Origin: CAMQRS01 sp964370645
GTDB taxonomy: Bacteria; Bacillota_I; Bacilli_A; Erysipelotrichales; Erysipelotrichaceae
Length of the DNA: 40,008 nt
Direction of reading: 5' to 3'
Assembly (NCBI GenBank): GCA_964370645.1
Contig: CAYJJS010000013.1
Span: 1-40,008, forward strand
Part shown: positions 14,984-22,932 of the stretch, in pieces
Numbering within the stretch: the first letter of the stretch is position 1
How the letters are laid out: each line of letters opens with the position of its first letter
The notes under the pieces: model-generated
Databases searched by the model: none
The model's input: the letters and a program-made list of their open reading frames with translations, nothing else
Told to the model about the DNA's origin: nothing
Position numbers and translations under genes: made by a program

Positions 14984-17056
14984 ATGAAGAGATTTTCAAG
15001 GAAATATCAAGATGATTTATATATAAACAAAGAAAACACGATGACTAAAAAAATTAATGTGCGTATTAAGATTGTAATCGCATTAGTAACATTGTGTTTT
15101 TTCATCATTACACTGCGTCTTATTCAATTACAAATTTTCCAACAAACGTCATATGCTGAAAAAATAGTTGAATACACTGCGCAAAAACAAAAGGTTTCTT
15201 CTCCTAGGGGAACCATTTACGATAGTAAAGGTAACATACTGGTAGAAAGTGTATCTTCCTTAACTATTTCTTACTATCCAAATAGTAATACAAGTAATTA
15301 TGAGGAATGGGAACTTGCTAAAGCTCTTGTAGAAGATTTAGCATTAAATGAACCAAATATTATCGATCGTAATATTGCTGAGTTACATATCCGTTACTTA
15401 AGTGAATTCGAAAACAAAGACCCCATTACTTTATTGAGTGAAGAAGATCAATTGGCCTATGAGCAAGGTGAGATTACTTTAGATGAGGCGTATGAATTAC
15501 AATTAGAAGCTGTAGATATAGAGAGTATTGATACAACGACGAAGATGATTTATGAAGTGAAAATGAAAATGGATTCATTACCTTCTAACCAATTCAAAAG
15601 TGTTGTTGAAAATGTAAGTGAGGAACAAATGGCAATTGTTGCTGAAAACTCATCAAAATACCCTGGTTTCACTTGTACTTTTGACTGGGAACGTTCATAC
15701 ACGGATTTGGGGTTACCACTGATTTCTATTCTTGGTAATGTTTCATCTTCTACACAAGGTGTTCCTTTAGAAAGTCAGGAATATTATACTGCTTTAGGAT
15801 ATGAACTGAATCAAAGAGTAGGTACTTCGGGATTAGAAAAACAATATGAAGACTTCTTAGCTGGAACAGAATCTATTTATGACATTGAAATAGATTCGTT
15901 AGGGAATGCTTTTTTAATTGAAGATCAAGTAGGTAAAAATGGATATGATTTACATTTAACTTTAGATGCTAATTTCAATCAGGAAGTACAAAACATTGTA
16001 ACTAGTACACTTAGCACTGCTCGTAGTAATCCGCTTCGTAAATATTTTGATAACTTATACGTCGTTGTAATAAATCCACAAACAGGAGAAGTATTATCTA
16101 TGGCTGGAGCAACCTTGAATGCAGAAAATGAAGTTAGTGCTTATCCAAATGGGGCCTACCAAAATGCATATCTAATGGGGAGTGTAGTAAAAATAGCTAC
16201 TCTTTATATGGGACAAAATGAAGGTGTGACTTATTCTGGAGAAGTCATAAATGATGCACCTATTCAAATTAAAGGGAGTGCTCCATTCAAAACGTATACG
16301 AATTGGGGCCTAATTGATGATGTCGAGGCAATTCGTGTCTCATCTAATGTATACATGGCACACATTGCTATGCGTATTGGTGGTGGTGAATACGTAGAAA
16401 ATGAGAGCTTGTATGTAGATGAGAATACCTTTCAGATTATGCGAAATTACTATAATATGTTTGGATTAGGTATTTCGACTGGAATTGACTTACCAAATGA
16501 ACAAGTTGGTGCAATTGGTTTGGACACAGAGTTAGGAAAAACATTGTTTTACGCAATTGGACAATACGATACATACACGACAATGCAATTGGCTCAGTAT
16601 GTTTCAACAATTGCCAATGGAGGAAAGCGCATTGAACCACATTTATTATCAAATGTTAGTGAAGTCAATTCACTGGAAACGATTATTTATGAAGAAAAAA
16701 CAAAAGTGCTAGACATTTTAACAAATGGACCTGCATTTTTAGAAAGCGGTAAACAAGGTATGGAACTTTGTGTTAGCAGTGGTAGTTGTGGAAGTGTGTT
16801 ACGAGAAGAAAATGTAGGTATGCAATTAGCTGCAAAAACCGGAACTGCCGATGCCTTATATTATGATCCAATTACAAAACAAACATATGATGTAACTAAC
16901 GCAACTATGATTGCTTACGAAGTTAGTGAAAATCCTGAATACGCAGTAGTATGTAGTGCACCAAATTCAAACAATGGATTTGGAAGTAGCTTACAATCAA
17001 ATATTTGTGGAGATGTTGTAGCTGCAGTAACAAAAGCTTACATTGCGAATAAGTAA
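14984..17056 (+). CDS. Class B penicillin-binding protein (PBP2/SpoVD-like transpeptidase)
   Basis: Peptidoglycan DD-transpeptidase. A cytoplasmic N-terminus is followed by one transmembrane helix (about residues 28-45), then the PBP dimerisation domain starting at SPRGTIYD (73-80), then the transpeptidase domain. The active-site motifs are SVVK (Ser400), SSN (453-455) and KTGT (from Lys618). No PASTA repeats follow, so it resembles elongation-type PBP2 or FtsI-like proteins rather than PBP2x or SpoVD, which usually end in PASTA. The 690 residues fit class B. GGAG precedes the ATG. It stands alone next to ispG, without mre or rodA neighbours, so its assignment to elongation, division or cortex synthesis is open. 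Confidence 0.88.
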   Translation: MKRFSRKYQDDLYINKENTMTKKINVRIKIVIALVTLCFFIITLRLIQLQIFQQTSYAEKIVEYTAQKQKVSSPRGTIYDSKGNILVESVSSLTISYYPNSNTSNYEEWELAKALVEDLALNEPNIIDRNIAELHIRYLSEFENKDPITLLSEEDQLAYEQGEITLDEAYELQLEAVDIESIDTTTKMIYEVKMKMDSLPSNQFKSVVENVSEEQMAIVAENSSKYPGFTCTFDWERSYTDLGLPLISILGNVSSSTQGVPLESQEYYTALGYELNQRVGTSGLEKQYEDFLAGTESIYDIEIDSLGNAFLIEDQVGKNGYDLHLTLDANFNQEVQNIVTSTLSTARSNPLRKYFDNLYVVVINPQTGEVLSMAGATLNAENEVSAYPNGAYQNAYLMGSVVKIATLYMGQNEGVTYSGEVINDAPIQIKGSAPFKTYTNWGLIDDVEAIRVSSNVYMAHIAMRIGGGEYVENESLYVDENTFQIMRNYYNMFGLGISTGIDLPNEQVGAIGLDTELGKTLFYAIGQYDTYTTMQLAQYVSTIANGGKRIEPHLLSNVSEVNSLETIIYEEKTKVLDILTNGPAFLESGKQGMELCVSSGSCGSVLREENVGMQLAAKTGTADALYYDPITKQTYDVTNATMIAYEVSENPEYAVVCSAPNSNNGFGSSLQSNICGDVVAAVTKAYIANK

Positions 17057-17085
17057 AGCTATTACGATATTTTTCTGGATTTATA

Positions 17086-17114
17086 TAGATTTTTTTTAAA
17101 GTATGTGTTACAAT
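17086..17114 (+). promoter_or_regulatory. Promoter for rpmG (extended -10)
   Basis: TACAAT (17109-17114) preceded by TGT. The -35 region TAGATT (17086-17091) is poor. Transcription would start about 20 bases before the rpmG ATG. Confidence 0.5.
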
Positions 17115-17142
17115 GTATTAGCAAATTAAGGAGGCTTCAGAA

Positions 17143-17292
17143 ATGAGAGATCGTATTACATTTAAATGTGCTGACTGTGGTGAAGAGAACTATATCGGGA
17201 CACGTAACAAAAAGAAACAAACAGAACGTATGACAATTAGCAAATATTGTTCTCGTTGTAATAAAAAAACAGACCACAAGGAGAAAAAATAA
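17143..17292 (+). CDS. rpmG: 50S ribosomal protein bL33
   Basis: A 49-residue ribosomal protein of the large subunit near the E site. It reads MRDRITFKCADCGE at the start and has two CxxC knuckles (Cys9/Cys12 and Cys36/Cys39), so it is the zinc-binding C+ form. The centre is basic (TRNKKKQTERM) and SKYCSRCNKKT is the standard C-terminal pattern. AAGGAGG at about 17129-17135 precedes the ATG. A short terminator follows. It is easily missed because of its size. Confidence 0.95.
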   Translation: MRDRITFKCADCGEENYIGTRNKKKQTERMTISKYCSRCNKKTDHKEKK

Positions 17293-17293
17293 G

Positions 17294-17314
17294 AAGAGCC
17301 TGTGGGCTTTTTTT
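17294..17314 (+). terminator. Rho-independent terminator after rpmG
   Basis: A 7-bp stem with one G-U pair (17294-17300 with 17305-17311), a TGTG loop and a run of T's. It ends only 13 bases before the next gene's start codon. Confidence 0.7.
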
Positions 17315-17326
17315 ATTCTATTGCCT

Positions 17327-17935
17327 ATGTATATAGTAAAACAATTTCCCATTGGTATGCTAATGGCCAATGCGTATGTTATTTCTAAAGGAAATCATGC
17401 TTTAGTTATTGATCCAGGTGGTTCTGGAGCAAAAGTAAAAGACTATATTGAGCAACAAGGTTTTATTATCGATGGTATCGTCTTAACGCATGGTCATTTT
17501 GATCATATGGCAGGAAGTGATTCATTTTGTAAAACATACAACTGCCCTTTATACATGGAAGAAGGAGATGTTGCTTTTTTAAGTGATAATGACTTAAATT
17601 GCGCCACTATGTGTAATACTAGTGTGCAAATTAAAAGCATTCCTAAAATTCTTCAAATCGGAAAAAATACAATCGGACACTTTGTTTTCGATGTTATTCT
17701 AGCTCCTGGCCATACAAATGGTAGCTGTTTACTTTGTTTTGATAAACATATGTTTAGTGGGGATGTCTTATTCAAACAAGGAATTGGACGATGTGATTTA
17801 CCACAAGGTTCAAACTCAAAGATGCAAAACACATTACGCATGATTCAACAGCTGGATTCCTCATTCATAGTTTATCCAGGGCATGGTGAGTGCACAACCT
17901 TACATGAAGAGTTACAAAGTAATCCATATTTCTAG
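17327..17935 (+). CDS. Metallo-beta-lactamase-fold hydrolase (YqgX/glyoxalase II-like)
   Basis: Single-domain zinc hydrolase of the glyoxalase II or YqgX type, probably acting on thioesters or similar substrates. The metal-binding residues are intact: HGHFDH at about 57-62, the histidine of APGHTNGS, the aspartate of FSGDVLF and the histidine of YPGHGE. The N-terminal MYIVKQFPIG and ANAYVI match the family start, which supports the ATG at 17327. However, no Shine-Dalgarno sequence precedes it, only the T-rich tail of the rpmG terminator. The 202 residues are normal. B. subtilis yqgX also lies near comG. A different start or leaderless translation is possible. Confidence 0.85.
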   Translation: MYIVKQFPIGMLMANAYVISKGNHALVIDPGGSGAKVKDYIEQQGFIIDGIVLTHGHFDHMAGSDSFCKTYNCPLYMEEGDVAFLSDNDLNCATMCNTSVQIKSIPKILQIGKNTIGHFVFDVILAPGHTNGSCLLCFDKHMFSGDVLFKQGIGRCDLPQGSNSKMQNTLRMIQQLDSSFIVYPGHGECTTLHEELQSNPYF

Positions 17936-17963
17936 AATGATTCAAAAGAATCATTCTTTTTTT
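17934..17963 (+). terminator. Rho-independent terminator before the comG operon
   Basis: A 10-bp perfect stem (17934-17943 with 17948-17957), an AAAA loop and seven T's. Confidence 0.9.
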
Positions 17964-18007
17964 AGGTATTTTTGCACATTTTGCTAATAAAAGAGTGAGG
18001 TGGTCAT

Positions 18008-18994
18008 ATGAAAGAAATGTTTGAAGGATTATTACAGATTGTGCAAGAGAAGAAGGTTAGTGATGTGCATTTTAAAATTGAGGATGATACATTAGATATC
18101 TCTGTACGAAGTATACGTGGTATTGAAAGGTTACAAATTGATTTTGATTTACATGGTTTTTATTATTTGAAATACATTGCACACCTTGATTTAGGAAACA
18201 GTGGTCATGCACAAAGTGGAAACTTTACATATATTTATAAAGGAAGAACACTGTATTTTCGTTTTGCTTATATGCAAACATTACAAACTCAATCTGGTGT
18301 ACTGCGTATCTTAAACAACCACGAGCCCATTAAAGTCAATCAATTGAGCAAAGATAGTAATCAATTGCATATGTTTTCTTCCTGGACACGCTTTCGAGGT
18401 GGTTTAACTATTTTTAGTGGTCCTACTGGTAGTGGTAAGACAACGACTTTACATGCGATTTTGCATGAAATAGCAAAAAATAAAAAACTAAAAGTCATTA
18501 CACTAGAAGATCCAATTGAAATACAAAGCAATGAGTATTTGCAGTTTCAAATCAATGAGAAAGCAAACTTTACTTATGAAGAGGGAATCAAACAGCTATT
18601 GCGCCATGATCCTGATGTCATAATGATTGGTGAGGTAAGGGATGAACAAACTGCACAAACCCTTGTACGTTGTGCTTTGAGTGGGCATATGGTTTTTACA
18701 ACTTTACATGCTAAATCTTGTAAAGAAGCAATCGCACGACTTTTAAACTTTAATGTGCGTGAACAAGACTTGAAAGAAGTTTTAAGTGCAATTACAAATC
18801 AAAGAATATTTCCAACCAAAAATGCGAAAGGAAGAATCTGTATTTATGAAATCTTACAAAAGGAAGACTTACGCTATTTTTTCAAACATAGCGAGCATAG
18901 TGACAAATATGAAGACATTTACAAGAAGATTCGAAATGCTACGCATGAAAAGTGGATCAGCAAAGAAGCTGCGAGTAAAGATATCGAGATTTAA
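18008..18994 (+). CDS. comGA: Competence pseudopilus assembly ATPase ComGA
   Basis: Cytoplasmic GspE/PilB-type ATPase that powers assembly of the DNA-uptake pseudopilus. Walker A is GPTGSGKTT (138-146), the Asp box is around ITLEDPIE, and Walker B is DPDVIMIGEVRDEQTA; the His box contains TTLHAKS. At 328 residues it is short, lacking the long N-terminal GspE domain and the tetracysteine zinc motif, as is usual for ComGA. GAGGTGG precedes the ATG. It is the first gene of a seven-gene operon. No convincing sigma-A promoter is visible between the upstream terminator and this gene, which fits control by a competence regulator. Confidence 0.94.
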   Translation: MKEMFEGLLQIVQEKKVSDVHFKIEDDTLDISVRSIRGIERLQIDFDLHGFYYLKYIAHLDLGNSGHAQSGNFTYIYKGRTLYFRFAYMQTLQTQSGVLRILNNHEPIKVNQLSKDSNQLHMFSSWTRFRGGLTIFSGPTGSGKTTTLHAILHEIAKNKKLKVITLEDPIEIQSNEYLQFQINEKANFTYEEGIKQLLRHDPDVIMIGEVRDEQTAQTLVRCALSGHMVFTTLHAKSCKEAIARLLNFNVREQDLKEVLSAITNQRIFPTKNAKGRICIYEILQKEDLRYFFKHSEHSDKYEDIYKKIRNATHEKWISKEAASKDIEI

Positions 18995-19919
18995 GCAATA
19001 TGAATGGATGCAAATTGCTAGTCTATTAGAAAAAAACTACAGTTTAAAAGAAGCTTTATTATTTCTACAAATCCCAATAACAGAAGAACGGGTGGATTTA
19101 CAAATCTTACAAAACTACACTTCAAAATCTATGTATCATTATTTATATTATTTCGCACAAGTTTGTGAGTTACATAAAAGCATTCACTTGACACTTACCA
19201 TAATGCATCTTAAAGAAAGTTTATATAAGGAATTTATTAAAAAAGTAAGTTATCCAATTGCAATTATTTTGTTTTCACTAGTTAGTGTAAATATCTTTGT
19301 CATTTATATTATTCCTCAACTATTGAATACATTTTCTGAAATATCCACAAACACACTAATCACAAGTGTCTTTGTTGCACAATTTGTATTTAACTTGCTC
19401 TTAATTACTATCATGCTTTTCATTCTCATATCATTTATTGTATTGCTACGCAGCAAATATAATGCAGACTTATATTTACGTATTACTTGCAGAAGCAAAT
19501 TGCTTAAGCAAGTAAATGCATATCGTTTCACTACCTACTATGCACTGTTAGCTAGTATCGGTTTTAGTAGTAAAGATGCTATTCTCAGCATCTGTAAAGT
19601 GAGTAATAAAACCTGTATTGCCCATGTTGTTCGCAATCTACAAAGCAAGTTACAAAATGGAGAAGATATGTTGTTATACATTCAAAAATCTAACTACTTT
19701 TGCGAAACTTTTAAGCAATATTTCATTGTAGGTAGTCACAATCAATACTTAGAACAAAACTTAAATATGTATCTTGAACACCAAAAGCAACAATGGTTTT
19801 CAATGCTTGGAAAAATAGCTTTATTTGCCAACATCACTTCATATACACTTGTTGCATTATTAGTGCTAAGTGTGTATCAAATCATGCTTATGCCATTAGA
19901 AATGTTAAATACTTTATAG
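18936..19919 (+). CDS. comGB: Competence pseudopilus membrane platform ComGB
   Basis: Inner-membrane GspF/PilC-type protein on which the pseudopilus is assembled. The cytoplasmic GspF helices (WMQIASLLEKNYSLKEALLFL) are followed by two hydrophobic segments in the middle, a second cytoplasmic helical domain (YYALLASIGFSSKDAI) and a C-terminal transmembrane segment ending MLMPLEMLNTL. The frame is open from 18786, inside comGA. The start is uncertain: ATGs at 18936 and 18945 are candidates, both with weak ribosome binding sites inside comGA. From 18936 it is 327 residues, usual for ComGB. It ends just before the comGC ribosome binding site. Confidence 0.87.
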   Translation: MLRMKSGSAKKLRVKISRFKQYEWMQIASLLEKNYSLKEALLFLQIPITEERVDLQILQNYTSKSMYHYLYYFAQVCELHKSIHLTLTIMHLKESLYKEFIKKVSYPIAIILFSLVSVNIFVIYIIPQLLNTFSEISTNTLITSVFVAQFVFNLLLITIMLFILISFIVLLRSKYNADLYLRITCRSKLLKQVNAYRFTTYYALLASIGFSSKDAILSICKVSNKTCIAHVVRNLQSKLQNGEDMLLYIQKSNYFCETFKQYFIVGSHNQYLEQNLNMYLEHQKQQWFSMLGKIALFANITSYTLVALLVLSVYQIMLMPLEMLNTL

Positions 19920-19927
19920 GAGGGTTT

Positions 19928-20224
19928 ATGAATCAAAAAGGATTTACCATCTTAGAGATGATTATTGTTTTATCGATTATTGCTTTAATTTTCTTATTAA
20001 CTTTACCAAATATACAACAAAAGAAGGAAGTTATTAATGCTAGAGGGTGTGAAGCATTAATAGAAGTTGTGAATGCACAAATTTTATTATACGAGATTGA
20101 TCACAACGTACCTCCAAGTAGTATTGATGTACTTATACAAGATGGTTATTTAAAAGAAGCACAACGAGTATGTCCTGACAACACAACAATTGCAATATCT
20201 AATGGAGAAGCTTTTGTACAATAA
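19928..20224 (+). CDS. comGC: Major competence pseudopilin ComGC
   Basis: Main subunit of the transformation pseudopilus. The class III prepilin signal is short: MNQKG, then the cleavage site before FTILEM with glutamate at +5, then a hydrophobic helix. Two cysteines (in ARGCEAL and RVCPDN) could form the intramolecular disulfide known from ComGC. At 98 residues it is normal. AGGAGGG lies at about 19919-19924; the ATG at 19928 is clear, although the frame is open far upstream inside comGB. ComC, the prepilin peptidase needed to process it, is not in the window. Confidence 0.94.
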   Translation: MNQKGFTILEMIIVLSIIALIFLLTLPNIQQKKEVINARGCEALIEVVNAQILLYEIDHNVPPSSIDVLIQDGYLKEAQRVCPDNTTIAISNGEAFVQ

Positions 20225-20594
20225 AGGTTTTACACTTGTAGAGATGCTATTTATCTTAAGTATCATTAGTATTTGTATGCTGTTTACATTACACACAAAT
20301 GTAAACACAAATTATTTACAATCACATATGGAGTACTTGCAATACACTTTTTATAAAGCAAAAGCAATAGCCATGAACGAGAAGAGAACTGTGTTTGTTC
20401 ATATTCATGAAACAAATTTAGAAGTGGATTTCTCTCCCTATGTATATAAAAAGGGCATTGTGTGCTCACCATACTCTTTTTCAATCAATGCAAAAGGGAA
20501 TGTAAATATGGCAAACCATATAACTTGTACATCAAACAATATGCAAGCTCGTTTAATTATTACATTAGGAAATACAAGTTTTTATGTACAATAG
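20202..20594 (+). CDS. comGD: Minor competence pseudopilin ComGD
   Basis: Minor pseudopilin with a prepilin leader ending KG and the core FTLVEMLFILSII, including glutamate at +5. The body is about 110 residues, rich in beta strands. Two starts are possible: the ATG at 20202, overlapping comGC by 23 bases with no obvious Shine-Dalgarno site, or a TTG at 20214 with GGAG (20204-20207) at good spacing, which would give the short leader MYNKG. It overlaps comGE by 11 bases. The family is clear from the leader and the operon position. Confidence 0.85.
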   Translation: MEKLLYNKGFTLVEMLFILSIISICMLFTLHTNVNTNYLQSHMEYLQYTFYKAKAIAMNEKRTVFVHIHETNLEVDFSPYVYKKGIVCSPYSFSINAKGNVNMANHITCTSNNMQARLIITLGNTSFYVQ

Positions 20595-20763
20595 CAAAGG
20601 TTTTTTACTTATAGAAGCATTACTCCTTTTCTTTGCATTAACGTTCATCAGCTTGCTTGTTTATACGCAAACATTCACACTACATAAACTAAATGTTTAT
20701 GAATTCGAGGTCCAAAATGAAACATTTAAAGACATCCTGCTCAACCGCGTTCACAATGATTGA
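20584..20763 (+). CDS. comGE: Minor competence pseudopilin, ComGE-like, very short
   Basis: A 59-residue prepilin-like protein. It starts MYNSKG with the cleavage site before FLLIEALLLFF, glutamate at +5, and one hydrophobic helix to about residue 28, followed by only about 30 polar residues. It overlaps comGD upstream and comGF (start 20717) downstream, so the reading frames form a chain. B. subtilis ComGE is about 115 residues, so this one is half length. The comGF frame begins inside its 3' end, so I see no hidden extension. It is called ComGE by position and signal only. Confidence 0.75.
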   Translation: MYNSKGFLLIEALLLFFALTFISLLVYTQTFTLHKLNVYEFEVQNETFKDILLNRVHND

Positions 20764-21118
20764 ATTTTTGTTTGCATTACTCATACTATTGTTTTGTTTT
20801 AGCTTGCTTAGCAACACTCTACACACTTTCACATATACTGGCGATACAACCCATCAAGACAAGTACGCGTTGTATCAAATGCAATTGTTGTTAGCATTAT
20901 CTAAAGAGGTTGAAATCATAGAGAACGAACTGCACTTCGTTTATCAAAATGAACCTCGCTACTTTATTTATCAAGATGAGAAATTAATATTGAAAGAAGG
21001 CTATCAATTGTTTATACAAAACATTGATTCCCTAATATTTCAAAACGAGGAGGGATGTATATATGTGCAATATGAAAAGCAAACAAAAAAGTACAAATGC
21101 ATCGTATCCTGTAAGTAA
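20717..21118 (+). CDS. comGF: Minor competence pseudopilin ComGF
   Basis: A 133-residue prepilin. The leader (MKHLKTSCSTA) ends in alanine rather than glycine before FTMIEFLFALLILLF, with glutamate at +5. The remainder is beta-rich with cysteines in the last third (EEGCIYV, KCIVSCK). GAGG (20707-20710) lies before the ATG; upstream in-frame starts lie within the comGE-like gene and are poorer. It overlaps comGG. Position, length and leader fit ComGF. Confidence 0.82.
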   Translation: MKHLKTSCSTAFTMIEFLFALLILLFCFSLLSNTLHTFTYTGDTTHQDKYALYQMQLLLALSKEVEIIENELHFVYQNEPRYFIYQDEKLILKEGYQLFIQNIDSLIFQNEEGCIYVQYEKQTKKYKCIVSCK

Positions 21119-21455
21119 GGCATTCACAAGTGTATATGCCTTACTTGTTATTCAAATTTGCTTGCTGTACATACTCACACAACAAGCAAAACTCTCTCTC
21201 ATTAAAACCACACAAACATTCGATTTTAAATTACATTGTATTGAATTAAATACGATACAAAAAGTGAGTGATGCTTTATATAATTATGAAGAGGAAGATA
21301 TCTCATATATGCAAGATGGATATTATATAAGTTTGTTTTATATAGATACTACATGTGAGATTCTAATAGAAAAAGATGGAAATATTGTGTTACATAGTGT
21401 TTTAGTCTATGATGACATTGATTTTTATGTGAAATCGTATACTTATAAAGGATAA
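21063..21455 (+). CDS. comGG: Minor competence pseudopilin ComGG
   Basis: A 130-residue protein with a prepilin-like N-terminus: a basic leader, then SKA before FTSVYALLVIQICLLYIL. The residue before the presumed cleavage is Ala, and the +5 position is Tyr rather than Glu, so it is a divergent signal. The body is acidic. A strong GAGGAGGG (21047-21054) lies 8 bases before the ATG. It is the last gene of the comG operon. An efp promoter starts 4 bases after its stop, with no terminator between. Named by position and layout. Confidence 0.78.
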   Translation: MCNMKSKQKSTNASYPVSKAFTSVYALLVIQICLLYILTQQAKLSLIKTTQTFDFKLHCIELNTIQKVSDALYNYEEEDISYMQDGYYISLFYIDTTCEILIEKDGNIVLHSVLVYDDIDFYVKSYTYKG

Positions 21456-21458
21456 AGA

Positions 21459-21486
21459 TTGACAAAAGCTGAAAATAATTTACAAT
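21459..21486 (+). promoter_or_regulatory. Sigma-A promoter for efp
   Basis: Perfect TTGACA (21459-21464), a 16-base spacer and TACAAT (21481-21486). It lies between comGG and efp. Confidence 0.8.
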
Positions 21487-21513
21487 ATTAAAAGTGGATA
21501 AAGGAGAAACAAA

Positions 21514-22071
21514 ATGTTACAATCAAACGAATTAAAACCAGGTGTTACGATTTTATATGAAAACAATATTTATGTAATACAAGACTTTTCACAAAACAAA
21601 ACGGCACGTAGTGCAATGGTAGTAAAAGTAAAAGTAAGAAACTTACGCACTGGAGCAAATGTTGAGTTATCATTTGGAGCTGGAGATAAAGTGAAAAAAG
21701 CGCATATCGATAAAAAAGAAATGCAATATTTATACGACGATGGAGAGAATTTAGTATTCATGGATAATGCTACATACGAGCAAATCGAAATCGATAAAGA
21801 GAGATTGCAATGGGAGATGAAATTCTTAAAAGAGAATGATAATGCAACTATTTCAACGTATGAAGGTGAGGTATTAGGAGTTGTTTTACCAGATAAAGTG
21901 ACTTTAAAAATTGTAGAAGCTGAACCTGCTGTAAAAGGGGATACAGCTACAAACGCGCAAAAAAATGCGGTAATGGAAACTGGATTAGTGGTACGTGTAC
22001 CTTTATTTATTGAACAAGATGAAGTTATTTTAGTATCGACACAAGATGGAAAATACTCAGGAAGAGCGTAA
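21514..22071 (+). CDS. efp: Elongation factor P with arginine at the loop tip
   Basis: Three-domain factor that relieves ribosome stalling at polyproline by entering near the P site. The N-terminal KOW-like domain has the VRNLRTGA strand and ELSFGAGDKV; the two OB domains follow, with the C-terminal VPLFIEQDEVILVSTQDGKYSGRA. The 185 residues are standard. The functional loop, PGKGAA in B. subtilis (Lys32), reads NKTARSAM here, so the tip residue is Arg32. GGAGAAA precedes the ATG. No EarP or EpmA/B modification gene is present nearby. The family is certain; how the tip works in this organism is unknown. Confidence 0.95.
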   Translation: MLQSNELKPGVTILYENNIYVIQDFSQNKTARSAMVVKVKVRNLRTGANVELSFGAGDKVKKAHIDKKEMQYLYDDGENLVFMDNATYEQIEIDKERLQWEMKFLKENDNATISTYEGEVLGVVLPDKVTLKIVEAEPAVKGDTATNAQKNAVMETGLVVRVPLFIEQDEVILVSTQDGKYSGRA

Positions 22072-22083
22072 GCTCTTCTTTTT
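22061..22083 (+). terminator. Rho-independent terminator overlapping the efp stop
   Basis: A 7-bp perfect stem (22061-22067 with 22072-22078), a GTAA loop and T's to 22083. Confidence 0.8.
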
Positions 22084-22143
22084 AATGGGGGTATAGGAAT
22101 TTATGGTTAAGTTTGATATAATAAGTAAGAGTTGGAGGTTTTT

Positions 22144-22932
22144 ATGGAAAAACAATCGAGAGTTAAAAAATATGAACAATTAAGAGAAAGTGTGTATAAT
22201 GATGTTGATACATCACAAGCTAATAATATCCAAGAAACACTTGAAAATAATAAACAATATGAACCAATTCGTAAGAAAGTATTTCAACCAACTTACGAAG
22301 AAGCAGATACATTTAAAAATGAATATTTAGATAGCTTTATTCAAGAAGTGCGTGAGTACAATATAAATAAAGGAATCAAAGAATATGATGATACTCGTCT
22401 AGATATTTTATCGCAATTGCAAAATAGAAAATTAGAGCGTCGCACGAAATATGTAGAGCAAGAGGAAACGCATGTGAATTATGAAGAGGATACATCTACT
22501 TTACAAACAAGCGATATTAGTAAGCAAGTGTTCTCATTGATTGAAGAAAATGATGACATGCCTGTTATACAGCCTGTATCATCGATTGAAGTAGAAGAAG
22601 TTATGGACTCGGTAAATAAAGACCATCTAGAAAATCGTATTCAAGAATTAGAGAGAAAACTAGGAGAAACACAAGAGTTGGCAAGTTCCTTGTTACGTGC
22701 TAAAGATATTGAAGAACAAACAAAACCAATTGTACAAAAAGACACTTTTTTACAAGAAACAACACAAATAAAGAAACAGATGCATGAATATGAACAAGAA
22801 GTACAAGAGTTAAACTCTAGTATTGATTCCAACAATAAACTATTGAATGCAATTATTGTGATATTAGTCATCGCTTTGGTTGCTGTAATTGGATTTGCTG
22901 TGTTTTGGATGATGAATGAGGGAGTTATTTAA
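22144..22932 (+). CDS. Tail-anchored coiled-coil protein of unknown function
   Basis: A 262-residue protein I do not recognise. Residues 1-150 are very charged and rich in Glu, Lys, Gln and Asn, with no signal peptide. A heptad-like coiled coil covers about 163-228 (ENRIQELERKLGETQELA and later repeats). A single C-terminal transmembrane helix (about 233-257, LNAIIVILVIALVAVIGF) leaves a few residues outside. This layout suggests a membrane-tethered scaffold or regulator with its bulk in the cytoplasm, recalling division-site or SMC-interacting proteins, but no motif supports a specific role. GGAGG is close before ATG 22144, and TATAAT (22117-22122) may be its -10. Its stop overlaps the cmk ATG as TAATG, so the two are coupled. 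Confidence 0.8.
   Translation: MEKQSRVKKYEQLRESVYNDVDTSQANNIQETLENNKQYEPIRKKVFQPTYEEADTFKNEYLDSFIQEVREYNINKGIKEYDDTRLDILSQLQNRKLERRTKYVEQEETHVNYEEDTSTLQTSDISKQVFSLIEENDDMPVIQPVSSIEVEEVMDSVNKDHLENRIQELERKLGETQELASSLLRAKDIEEQTKPIVQKDTFLQETTQIKKQMHEYEQEVQELNSSIDSNNKLLNAIIVILVIALVAVIGFAVFWMMNEGVI

Noticed and set aside
17057..17100. A terminator between the PBP gene and rpmG.
   Set aside because: There is a T-run, but no convincing stem before it.
18786..18935. A longer ComGB beginning inside comGA.
   Set aside because: The open frame reaches 18786, but the upstream part does not resemble a ComGB N-terminus and would overlap comGA by more than 200 bases.
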